Below, in pieces: positions 53,014-59,967 of a stretch of 64,000 nucleotides of DNA. The position numbers and the translations under genes are program-made. The notes beneath the pieces are model-generated. The model was not told the origin of the DNA and searched no databases. It worked only from the letters and a program-made list of their open reading frames with translations. This DNA is from Nitrospira sp. UBA2082 (GTDB lineage: Bacteria > Nitrospirota > Nitrospiria > Nitrospirales > Nitrospiraceae), in assembly GCA_002331335.1 (NCBI GenBank), contig DCZO01000016.1, forward strand, positions 113,302 through 177,301, in the 5' to 3' direction. Numbering within the stretch: position 1 is the stretch's first letter; the number at the start of each line of letters is the position of its first letter.

Positions 53014-54312
53014 CTAGGGTTTCAGTGTTGTGAGATATCGATCACAGATGATGGCCGTGCAGGTGGCCACAAGAGCCGGTCCGCCGAGTAAACCGGCCCA
53101 CATCTGCCAGGTCAATCGGGATAACAGGTCCTTTTCACTGCGATCCGAAATGATAAAGGCATGGTCACGGCTGCTGCCGATGTAGAGCCGGGATTCGTTG
53201 GCAATGTGGTGGCCCATGCCGTGATGTTCGAGGGCGGTCCCCAGCACATAGATGGATTCGTCCGGCAAGATGAACGACTCTCGGCACCGCAAGGTTTTGT
53301 TCCCCATCCAGCTAGTGGATGCTATCCCTAAACGGCTCAAGCCCGCGACCGCGAGAGGCGGCAATTCTCCAAGCCAACTCGTTCTGATGCTCCGCTCATC
53401 CGGCAACATCAAATTGGCGCCAAGCGGAACCACGAGCACTCGCCCGGTTGCGTCGCGCACAAAAAACGGCCGTTCCGAAGTGCCGCTGGCAATCGTTTCC
53501 CAGCGGGTGTTCTTGCCGGAGCCGACTTGCTCTTCCACCGTGTAGGAGTAAAAGACGCAGGGGAGCCCGCCGAACGGCGAGGTCAGCAGTTCCGCCTCGG
53601 GCTCGGCCCGTCCGCACACCTCGACGAAGCCAAGGGCGAGTGAACGGATGGGCGACGTGGGAATACTTTCGATGAGGCGTTTGCGTTGCTGAACCGTCCA
53701 TCCATGCCACACCAGCCACAGGCCTCCGATCGCACCCATGATGAGGGACAACAGCAATTCGTCAGGCGGTTGACTCCAGCGAGTCGTGTGGAGGGTTTTC
53801 TGGATTCCAGCAGCAAAGATGAATCCGGCAATTGTCAAAGCCAATCCGAAAAAGAGACTCCAAAACCACAGATTGCCGGAGTTGTTCCTTCCGGGTGTGG
53901 GGGGATGATGAGACGTGTGCGGGAGTGCGTTCGTTCGAGCCAAGGCGCGGGCATACAGTTCTTGTTCATCGATCCGGATCGTCAATGAGGCTCCCTTGTA
54001 GGTCTCGTTGAGATGGGTGAGGCATCCGTGAGACAGCCACCATCCGTGACAGAGACTGCAACTTCTAAGCGTGGTCCCAGCGACTGTCTCAGCGTCCATC
54101 TGAATGGTGCATCGCGGGCATGTCGTCTCTGTGCGGACCGCCAGCCCTCCGCCGCTGCTTACGGCTTGCTTGAGGGACAGGTAATTTTCCACGAAGCAAT
54201 TCACTTCCCCCGCATCGAGCCACAGCCCGTGGCCCGATGGACAGACGTCCAGATCGGGACCCTGGGTCGTGGGGAGCCTGACAAGGTTGTTCTGACAGTC
54301 GAGACACTTCAT
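53014..54312 (-). CDS. Zinc-ribbon and GIDE-domain membrane protein
   Basis: 432 residues from ATG 54312. Two N-terminal zinc ribbons: CLDCQNNLV...CPSGHGLWLDAGE and CPRCTIQMD...CSLCHGWWL. Two membrane helices follow (LWFWSLFFGLALTIAGFIFA; LLLSLIMGAIGGLWLVW). The GIDE/MUL1-like part is SPFGGLPCVFYSYTVEEQVG with RPFFVRDATGRVLVVPLGA, and a last helix ends the protein. Pfam names GIDE after a eukaryotic E3 ligase, but no RING domain is present, so ligase activity cannot be claimed. Encoded with lemA. Confidence 0.8.
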   Translation of the reverse strand: MKCLDCQNNLVRLPTTQGPDLDVCPSGHGLWLDAGEVNCFVENYLSLKQAVSSGGGLAVRTETTCPRCTIQMDAETVAGTTLRSCSLCHGWWLSHGCLTHLNETYKGASLTIRIDEQELYARALARTNALPHTSHHPPTPGRNNSGNLWFWSLFFGLALTIAGFIFAAGIQKTLHTTRWSQPPDELLLSLIMGAIGGLWLVWHGWTVQQRKRLIESIPTSPIRSLALGFVEVCGRAEPEAELLTSPFGGLPCVFYSYTVEEQVGSGKNTRWETIASGTSERPFFVRDATGRVLVVPLGANLMLPDERSIRTSWLGELPPLAVAGLSRLGIASTSWMGNKTLRCRESFILPDESIYVLGTALEHHGMGHHIANESRLYIGSSRDHAFIISDRSEKDLLSRLTWQMWAGLLGGPALVATCTAIICDRYLTTLKP

Positions 54313-54576
54313 GGGAAATACGTCTTTCAACTGTAGCAAGATTTGGGAGACTGTCAATTTGAATGGCGTGTAACCGATGGAAAAACCTCGGTTGTTAGAC
54401 CAAGGTGTTTGCCAAAGTGAGAGAGCAGTCTCGTGAGCGAGCCGATGAAAGTCAGTGGCGAAGCCGGGATTTGCTTGGAGACAAATCAGAACCGAGAAGA
54501 CTGGTATGAACGGTAGACCGCGCTGATTGGAACGTCAGCAATACGTAGCGGGGACAGCGATGCGCATGACACCACA

Positions 54577-54609
54577 CGAAGCCCTCTGGAGTATAAGCAG
54601 AGGGCTTCG
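54577..54609 (-). terminator. Stem-loop after tRNA-Asn
   Basis: CGAAGCCCTCTG (54577-54588) and CAGAGGGCTTCG (54598-54609) form a perfect 12-bp stem ten bases past the tRNA-Asn 3' end. No T-run. Otherwise 54313-54619 shows nothing. Confidence 0.5.
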
Positions 54610-54619
54610 CGTTAGGAAT

Positions 54620-54660
54620 TGGCTCCCCGGGCAGGACTCGAACCTGCGACCAGCCGGTTA
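54620..54660 (-). tRNA. tRNA-Asn (GTT), 3' exon
   Basis: Reading down the minus strand from 54660: TAA of the anticodon loop, CCGGC of the anticodon stem, variable loop TGGTC, T arm GCAGG-TTCGAGT-CCTGC, acceptor CCGGGGA, discriminator G and CCA. It completes the 5' exon at 55207-55241. Joined, the loop is CTGTTAA, anticodon GTT. The U1-A72 pair and G73 are asparagine features. Confidence 0.9.
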
Positions 54661-55206
54661 CAAGGCCCCCAATCTTTCGACTGGGCTTGGACTATCTCTT
54701 CACCCGCCTGAAGGTCAGGGGAGGGTGTCGGGCGCTGATGAGGCGTTATTGGATCGGCTCCTCAGCCTCTAGTCTCTGCACGTTCCTGCCTACTGTTGTG
54801 CCGTTCGGCAGGCTTCGCTCAGGATTCCCGTTCCGCACGAGCGGGGACGGCTTCCCTGAATTCACCCGATGATTCAACCACGGTTTCCCGTGGAGGCTGC
54901 ATTTCGGAGTGGATTTCGCGGTGGCAGTTAGCACAGAGGAGAATGCATTTATCTAGTTCTTCTCGGATCTTGCTCCAGCTCCGTGTGTAGCCCTTGCTGG
55001 AAATCCCAAAGTCCTTACGAGAAGAAGTTAGATGATGAAACTCCAATGCTTCCATACATCGATCATAGCCGCATTTCTGACAGCGCCCGCCTTTGTAGGC
55101 CAACGCTTTCTGCCGTACGGCCTTTCGCCGCTTACGTACGGCATCGATCAGATATTTGCGACGATCTGTGTATGAACGTCGCTCAGCCACCGGTTCCCTC
55201 GCTTTT
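54661..55206 (-). other. Group I intron (IC3-like) in the tRNA-Asn anticodon loop
   Basis: 546 nt. The 5' exon ends in U (55207) and the intron ends in G (54661), as group I splicing requires. Core elements read in order on the minus strand: P4 strand TTCAGGGAAGCC (54861-54850) with AATCCTGAGC (54826-54817), the P7 strand TGCAGAGACTAG (54780-54769), and AAGAGATAGTCC at its partner, where GACTA and TAGTC pair. These strings closely match cyanobacterial tRNA-Leu and Azoarcus tRNA introns. P1 could not be drawn with certainty. It carries an HNH gene. Confidence 0.9.
54819..55190 (-). CDS. Intron-encoded HNH homing endonuclease
   Basis: 123 residues from a GTG at 55190 with GAGGG five bases ahead, 17 bases inside the intron. 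CQKC (37-40), EFHH (50-53), CANCH (86-90) and His94 form a zinc-supported HNH nuclease. A basic N-terminal helix (RKYLIDAVRKRRKAVRQKAL) may bind DNA. The frame extends unbroken upstream through the tRNA 5' exon, but no ribosome site supports a start there. The stop TGA (54821-54819) lies inside the P4 pairing of the ribozyme, so about the last 16 codons double as catalytic RNA. Confidence 0.85.
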   Translation of the reverse strand: MAERRSYTDRRKYLIDAVRKRRKAVRQKALAYKGGRCQKCGYDRCMEALEFHHLTSSRKDFGISSKGYTRSWSKIREELDKCILLCANCHREIHSEMQPPRETVVESSGEFREAVPARAERES

Positions 55207-55241
55207 ACAGCCGGCTGCTCTACCAACTGAGCTACCGGGGA
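55207..55241 (-). tRNA. tRNA-Asn (GTT), 5' exon
   Basis: From 55241 on the minus strand: acceptor TCCCCGG, TA, D arm GCTC-AGTTGGTAGA-GC, A, anticodon stem GCCGG and CTGT of the loop. Acceptor and anticodon stems pair fully with the 3' exon at 54620-54660. The break falls between anticodon positions 35 and 36. Confidence 0.92.
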
Positions 55242-55266
55242 ACGGTTTTCAGTGAGAGCAAGAGGC

Positions 55267-55272
55267 ATTTTA
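55267..55272 (-). promoter_or_regulatory. Likely -10 box of tRNA-Asn
   Basis: TAAAAT on the minus strand ends 25 bases before the tRNA 5' end. The -35 region is weak (GTTCAA-like), so this is tentative. Confidence 0.4.
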
Positions 55273-55429
55273 GCACAGATCCCAAGCTTGAACGCTAGTG
55301 ATTTGTATAAGCTATGCTTCCAAGAAATTCCTCCTTGGTGGGCCATGCGACTGGCTGCTTTCGACGAACTTATCGTGAACTGATAAGACGGTGATGCGAA
55401 GGGAGTTGGACTTTGTGTTGGGGTGCCGA

Positions 55430-55699
55430 CTAAACGTCGAAATCTTCGGTCTCGTCCTCGTCGGAAGAGGCATCCGTGTTGCCTTTGGCCATGGCGGCGT
55501 AGTGTTTGGCCCAGGTCAGGTACAGGTTGCCGCTGTCCCGCATCGTATCGGCCGCTTTGACGAGCTTGTCCACCAGCTCAGGGTCTTTGCCCGTCGATTG
55601 AATGATCGCCGCCTGCCGTTCGATGGCTTTGGGGTACAGGGTGATCAAACCGGAAATCTCACTGAGTAGTTCGTCGATTGTGTTATCTTCGTTTTCCAT
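55430..55699 (-). CDS. Small acidic helical protein downstream of the oxidoreductase operon
   Basis: 89 residues from ATG 55699 with CGAGGGAC upstream. Very acidic at both ends (MENEDNTIDELLSEI; DASSDEDETEDFDV), helical between. No signal or metal motif. It is separated from the operon by a terminator but on the same strand. I recognise no family; it might be an accessory or stability factor for the oxidoreductase. Confidence 0.6.
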   Translation of the reverse strand: MENEDNTIDELLSEISGLITLYPKAIERQAAIIQSTGKDPELVDKLVKAADTMRDSGNLYLTWAKHYAAMAKGNTDASSDEDETEDFDV

Positions 55700-55719
55700 C
55701 GGTCCCTCGGGCTCAAAGA

Positions 55720-55751
55720 AAAACCCCATAGCGCGAACGCCATGGGGTTTT
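55720..55751 (-). terminator. Intrinsic terminator of the oxidoreductase operon
   Basis: AAAACCCCAT (55720-55729) and ATGGGGTTTT (55742-55751) pair, extended by GCG/CGC around a CGAA loop. On the minus strand the stem is followed by TCTTT. It falls between the ferredoxin subunit gene and the 89-residue gene. Confidence 0.8.
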
Positions 55752-55772
55752 GCAAGTTTCACCTGCGACTGC

Positions 55773-56051
55773 CTAGCCTTGGTAGGCTTGCCCCAGCGCT
55801 GCAGACTCACCCTTCTTGGTCATCAGTTGCCCGGTGGCGCTGACAGCCTGCATGGTGATGGCAAAGTGTTTGGCGGCGTCACACACGATCACACAGAGCT
55901 CACAACCCTTGCAGCGATCGATATTGACTTCGGCCACCATCTTGCTGGTGTTCAAGTCCAGACAGTTCGCTTCCGGGCAATACATGATGCACAGCCGACA
56001 GCCCTTTTTGGCGGTACACTTTTCGTCAATAACCTGCGCTACGTTATACAT
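55773..56051 (-). CDS. 2-oxoacid:ferredoxin oxidoreductase, delta (2[4Fe-4S] ferredoxin) subunit
   Basis: 92 residues. Clusters: CTAKKGCRLCIMYCP and CKGCELCVIVCD. The first Cys-rich loop has an extra CTAKKGC spacing. The protein passes electrons between the catalytic ThDP subunit and soluble ferredoxin. It is the last gene of a five-gene minus-strand operon ordered epsilon, alpha, beta, gamma, delta. Confidence 0.85.
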   Translation of the reverse strand: MYNVAQVIDEKCTAKKGCRLCIMYCPEANCLDLNTSKMVAEVNIDRCKGCELCVIVCDAAKHFAITMQAVSATGQLMTKKGESAALGQAYQG

Positions 56052-56072
56052 GCAAGTAGGTTCCCTCTTCTC

Positions 56073-56780
56073 TTAAGCCGCGACGGCCGGATTTCCTATG
56101 CGCAACTCGACCTTGTTCTTGTCGGCCCACGTGCTGGCGATTTCATAGGCTGCCTTCACGGTTGCCAAGTTCTTGGCCAACAGCATTTCCTTCTTAGCGA
56201 ACTTCTTCTTGATGGCTTCGTCCAAGGAGGCGGTTCCTCCGGACGCCACAAATTTCTTCCCAAACCGCTCTTGGAGGGCGCCATCGAGGGCGTCCATCGA
56301 GACGCACTTGGTAATACCTGCCACGGAACCGATCATCGCCATATTCGTCGAGAGCTCGGTGCCGGCCACTTCAATGGCCAACTCGGTGCCCGCGATATAA
56401 AATACCGCGACGTTCAAGTCCTTGAGCCGTTCGATGTCGTCATCGGACAGCAATGGCTGGGCGGAATTGATGATGACCACGCCGCCTTCTTTCACGCCGG
56501 AATAAAAGGGCATGGTGTAGCTCTTTCCCATGGTGATGACTTGGGGATGAAAGACCTGAATGACATCAGGGAATACCAGCTCACCGCGGTCGTAGATTCG
56601 CTCGATGCCGATGCGGCAATAGCTCTCTGCCGGCGCCATGCGCTTCTCGGCGCCGAAGAACGGGTTGGAGATTGAAAACTTCCCGTCTCGGTTGGCAGCC
56701 ATGGCCAGGACGTGCGCGGCGGTGACTGCGCCTTGTCCGCCCAACCCTGACATCCGGATATTCAATCGTCTCTTTATCAT
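56073..56780 (-). CDS. 2-oxoacid:ferredoxin oxidoreductase, gamma subunit
   Basis: 235 residues from ATG 56780 with GGAGG upstream. IRMSGLGGQGAVTAAHVLA is the family signature, followed by NPFFGAEKRMAPAESYCRIG and VVIINSAQPLL. The gamma domain helps form the CoA and dimer interface. ATG chosen by the ribosome site and the family start. Confidence 0.9.
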   Translation of the reverse strand: MIKRRLNIRMSGLGGQGAVTAAHVLAMAANRDGKFSISNPFFGAEKRMAPAESYCRIGIERIYDRGELVFPDVIQVFHPQVITMGKSYTMPFYSGVKEGGVVIINSAQPLLSDDDIERLKDLNVAVFYIAGTELAIEVAGTELSTNMAMIGSVAGITKCVSMDALDGALQERFGKKFVASGGTASLDEAIKKKFAKKEMLLAKNLATVKAAYEIASTWADKNKVELRIGNPAVAA

Positions 56781-56799
56781 ATACCTGCCTCCGGTCTGA

Positions 56800-57708
56800 C
56801 TATGCTGATGCCTGGCTCGCCAGCTGCTTGGCGGCCGCTTTCCGTTCTTTGTCCTTCGCCGCCAATTCGGCGAGCAATTGCTTGGCTGGCTCGCTGATGT
56901 ATTCCTTGTAGGCGAACCGCTCGGTCGGCTTCTCCGAATCACGCATCTCTTGCAGCCCTTCCATACTGTTCTTGCCGATCTCAAGGATACAGGGCGTGTA
57001 AAGCTGCAGGTAGGTCGGGCCGATCTCGCGGGCCACATGGACGGCATTACGGATGACCTTTTCGACCAACGATGGCTTGCTGACCGTACAATTGACGACA
57101 TAGTGGCAGCCGGACTCGCGGGCGATCTCAGGCAGCCGCACCTTGTCGAACAACTTGCCGACAGGGGCCATCTTGGCCACGAAGCCCTTTTGCATCAATC
57201 CGCTTTCCTGACCGCCGGTATTGGCGTAGAGCTCGTTGTCGAAACAAATCGTCGTGAACTTTTCCTGCCTGAACCAGGCCTGCAAGGTCATGTCCAAGCC
57301 GATGTCGACGGTGGCTCCGTCACCGGCGAGCACCACGACGTCCTTGACACGGCCGGGGAAGCGGACGCTCAGGGCGCGCTTCAGGCCGGAGGCGATTGCG
57401 TTCTGGTTGCCGAACAGGGAGTGGATGTTATGCACGGCCACCATCGGGAACACCAAGCTGGTACAGCCGGTGGAGCCGACCATGACCGTATCTTCCGGAT
57501 TCGGCAGCGAGGCCAGGATGTAGCGGAAGGCCATGGACTCCGGGCAGCCGGCGCAAAGCGAGTGTTGCTCGATGAGTTCCTTCGAAGTGCCGATATCTTT
57601 CCAGCCACGATCTTCCTTGCCGTAGGTCGCGCTCTTCACGAGATCCTGATAGTCCGACGGCATGATGTCGTACAGGTCTTCGGAGATTTGAATACGCTCT
57701 TTGCTCAT
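56800..57708 (-). CDS. 2-oxoacid:ferredoxin oxidoreductase, beta (ThDP) subunit
   Basis: 302 residues from ATG 57708, with GAGGAGG upstream. LCAGCPESMAFRYIL holds cluster cysteines. VLAGDGATVDIGLDM and FDNELYANTGGQESG form the ThDP/Mg site (GDG...N). The subunit carries out the carboxylation/decarboxylation. Whether pyruvate or 2-oxoglutarate is the substrate cannot be told from sequence alone. Confidence 0.92.
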   Translation of the reverse strand: MSKERIQISEDLYDIMPSDYQDLVKSATYGKEDRGWKDIGTSKELIEQHSLCAGCPESMAFRYILASLPNPEDTVMVGSTGCTSLVFPMVAVHNIHSLFGNQNAIASGLKRALSVRFPGRVKDVVVLAGDGATVDIGLDMTLQAWFRQEKFTTICFDNELYANTGGQESGLMQKGFVAKMAPVGKLFDKVRLPEIARESGCHYVVNCTVSKPSLVEKVIRNAVHVAREIGPTYLQLYTPCILEIGKNSMEGLQEMRDSEKPTERFAYKEYISEPAKQLLAELAAKDKERKAAAKQLASQASA

Positions 57709-57762
57709 GAGGGCCTCCTCAGGGTCGCTCGCGGGAGCGGCCCGGTTCAAAGTCAGTGCTGA

Positions 57763-58974
57763 TCAGCTTCCACGACCGGCCAGGGAGAAGGATTTCATCC
57801 CGAGGGCCGTCTTGATTTCGGACACGATGATTTCCGGCGGCATGGTCATACCGCCGCAGACGTGCGGGCCGGCATGGACGCGATGCGGGTTCGGGATGGT
57901 CGCGCGGATTTCCTTGGCCAGCCAGCCGGTCACATTAAACTCCGGCACGAAGATATGCTTGGCGTTCTTCGTCGCTTCGCGGATTTCCTCTTCCGGCCAG
58001 GGACGCAGCGTCTTCACCTTGACGAGTCCACAACGCACGCCTTCTTCTTCCAGGAGGCGGATTGCTTCACGGCCCTGCGACACAGCGGTACCGGAGGCCA
58101 CGATCAGGATGTCCGCATCCACATTCTCTGTATCGATGAGGCCGTTCAGCCAATGGATCGAGTGCTTCCGCGAGCGTTCGATCGCGGCCCAGATTTCCTG
58201 CTGCCAGCTTGCGTGGGTGGCGTAGCTGATGTAGTTGCTCTTCATCACGAACGGGTCGCGCATCATGCGGACAGGGGGGCACTCCATGTCCATGCAGGGC
58301 ACCGGCGAGCGATAGGGGTCGTACGGCGGCAAGCACATGTCGGCCGGCGTGAGATTCACGACGTCTTTCGTATGCGTCACAAAGAACCCGTCGCAGCAGA
58401 GTGCGAGAGGCAGATGCACATCCGGCTCTTCCGACACCATGTAGCCCTTGAGAATCCAATCGAAAAAGTCCTGCGCGGTTTCCGCATGCCAGACGAGCAT
58501 GCCGGTATTCAGCAGGTAGGCAATTTCAAGCGTGTCCGGTTGGATCGAAAGCGGCGAGTTGATGCCGCGACAGGTGACGATCATTTGAATCGGCAGCCGC
58601 GCGCCCGCCCACATCGGGAAATTTTCCATCGCGCGCATCGTGCCGGGGCCTGCCGTCGTCGTGAACACCCGGGCGCCGCCGAACGCCGCACCGGCGCACT
58701 GCGACATGACAGCAAACTCGCTCTCACCGCGGAAATAGTCGCCGATGTACCCTTCCGCGAATAATTCGCCGATCAGGGCTGCCGCTTCCGATTGCGGAGT
58801 AATCGGGTAGGCGATCATGACATCGCAACTGGATCGGCGGACCGCTTCCTTAATGACCTCGGAGCCCGTAAAGAACGACGGAGTTCTCGGGGCTTCGTGC
58901 AGCAGTTTCCAGGGATCGGTGTACGTCTGTCCCTTTTTGTTCTGTGTTCCGATGACTGAGGGGGGGGTAGCCAT
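57763..58974 (-). CDS. 2-oxoacid:ferredoxin oxidoreductase, alpha subunit
   Basis: 403 residues with AAAGGAGG upstream. MIAYPITPQSEAAALIGEL is the conserved substrate-side block with the YPITP motif. ESEFAVMSQCAGAAFGGARVFTTTAGPG and PIQMIVTCRGINSPLSIQPD follow. The C-terminal transketolase-like domain has LIVASGTAVSQGREAIRLLEEEG. It pairs with the beta subunit. In Nitrospira such enzymes run in the CO2-fixing direction of the reductive TCA cycle. Confidence 0.93.
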   Translation of the reverse strand: MATPPSVIGTQNKKGQTYTDPWKLLHEAPRTPSFFTGSEVIKEAVRRSSCDVMIAYPITPQSEAAALIGELFAEGYIGDYFRGESEFAVMSQCAGAAFGGARVFTTTAGPGTMRAMENFPMWAGARLPIQMIVTCRGINSPLSIQPDTLEIAYLLNTGMLVWHAETAQDFFDWILKGYMVSEEPDVHLPLALCCDGFFVTHTKDVVNLTPADMCLPPYDPYRSPVPCMDMECPPVRMMRDPFVMKSNYISYATHASWQQEIWAAIERSRKHSIHWLNGLIDTENVDADILIVASGTAVSQGREAIRLLEEEGVRCGLVKVKTLRPWPEEEIREATKNAKHIFVPEFNVTGWLAKEIRATIPNPHRVHAGPHVCGGMTMPPEIIVSEIKTALGMKSFSLAGRGS

Positions 58975-59010
58975 GGATCCGGCCTCCTTTTCGCTTGTGC
59001 CTCCGGCGTG

Positions 59011-59646
59011 TCAGCTGGAAGCTCCGTTCTTGGCTGTTTCCAGCCGTGGTTGGACCGTCCCTTTCAACCGCTTGATCGTATCGGCCAGTTTCATGATTTT
59101 TTCGACCGATGCGTCGCGGAACGATAGCATCGCATCTTCATGGCCGGCCTGCGCGCACATGGCAATTGTATAGCACGAGGTGCCGCCACGGATAATTTTT
59201 AGTGACAAATTGGCTTGATGACAATGGACGCCGACAAACATGCAGCAGTCGATTTTGTTGTGCCAGATGGTCAGATTCGGGTGGTTGGGATTGATTTCGA
59301 CTTCGGGGTTGATCTTCGGGTATTTCGGTCGATAATCCGGCATAGGGATCAGCATTGCCTTTTGGCCTGGTTGGACGCAGTCCTTCAATGTATTGTACAG
59401 ATGCCGGATGGCCGTGGCTTTCTTCGCCGCCTTTTCGTTCCAGGCCCATAAGACCAGCGGGCCGGGGAAAATCGTAGGGACTTTCGCCATCAAAAACTGG
59501 CGGGCAGCTTCCTCATACGCTTTGTCTTCGGAAGCGATGACACCGTTGATGTGGGCTTCGCCGGGGTTCGGCAACTGGATGCCCATGCTGGCGGCAGCCG
59601 GGGGAAGAAAGTGTTCTGGTCCTGGGAGCACACGGTACTCGCTCAT
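59011..59646 (-). CDS. Oxidoreductase epsilon subunit, CO-dehydrogenase-beta-like family
   Basis: 211 residues. It begins YRVLPGPEHFLPPAAASMG and includes ASEDKAYEEAARQFLMAK, TIFPGPLVLWAWNEKAAKKA, and a late CCMFVGVHCHQANLSL with two Cys and His. The family occurs as a fifth subunit beside four-subunit 2-oxoacid:ferredoxin oxidoreductases of Hydrogenobacter/Nitrospira type; its exact job is not established. It is the first gene of the operon, ATG 59646. Confidence 0.78.
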   Translation of the reverse strand: MSEYRVLPGPEHFLPPAAASMGIQLPNPGEAHINGVIASEDKAYEEAARQFLMAKVPTIFPGPLVLWAWNEKAAKKATAIRHLYNTLKDCVQPGQKAMLIPMPDYRPKYPKINPEVEINPNHPNLTIWHNKIDCCMFVGVHCHQANLSLKIIRGGTSCYTIAMCAQAGHEDAMLSFRDASVEKIMKLADTIKRLKGTVQPRLETAKNGASS

Positions 59647-59758
59647 CACGGCCTACACTCCGAATGAAAGGTTGAGCTGATACAAGAACGACGATTTTTC
59701 CAAGGCTTGCTCGCTGGTACTCTAAGCTCTTCCACGCGCTCGCTGCAACCAAACAGAA

Positions 59759-59779
59759 GACCCACTTCTGTGGGCTTTT
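59759..59779. terminator. Short stem-loop with T-run
   Basis: CCCAC (59761-59765) and GTGGG (59770-59774) followed by CTTTT on the plus strand. It lies between the TPR gene and the oxidoreductase operon, both minus-strand, so its orientation does not fit well. No gene is seen in 59650-59967. Confidence 0.3.
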
Positions 59780-59967
59780 GGGCTACCAGGCAGAACCTAT
59801 TTAGGCCCATGGAACTAACGCGGCACCGAGAGAATTTCAGCGTACAGGGCCTAATGGAGGAGGGCATTATAGGTGCCAATCTCTTGGCTTGTCAAATGAG
59901 GCGGATCCGGTTTCTCTCCGTTTCAATCCCTGAAAGTTCGGCAGGAGCGCGGAGTGGTTTTGGCCAG

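Noticed and set aside
54527..54772. 81-residue plus-strand frame containing GQDSNLRPAGY
   Set aside because: This is the reverse translation of a tRNA 3' half, a frequent false gene call; the DNA is tRNA-Asn and its intron.
54620..55241. Reading the split tRNA as tRNA-Thr (TGT) or tRNA-Tyr (GTA)
   Set aside because: Thr would need the intron not to end in G. Tyr needs a long variable arm. U1-A72 with G73 fits Asn.
55207..55346. Extended N-terminus of the HNH frame (contains SPVAQLVEQ)
   Set aside because: That stretch is translated tRNA 5' exon and promoter. The GTG at 55190 has the only ribosome site.
56878..57762. 294-residue plus-strand frame within the oxidoreductase beta gene
   Set aside because: Antisense to conserved ThDP motifs; His/Asp-rich shadow.
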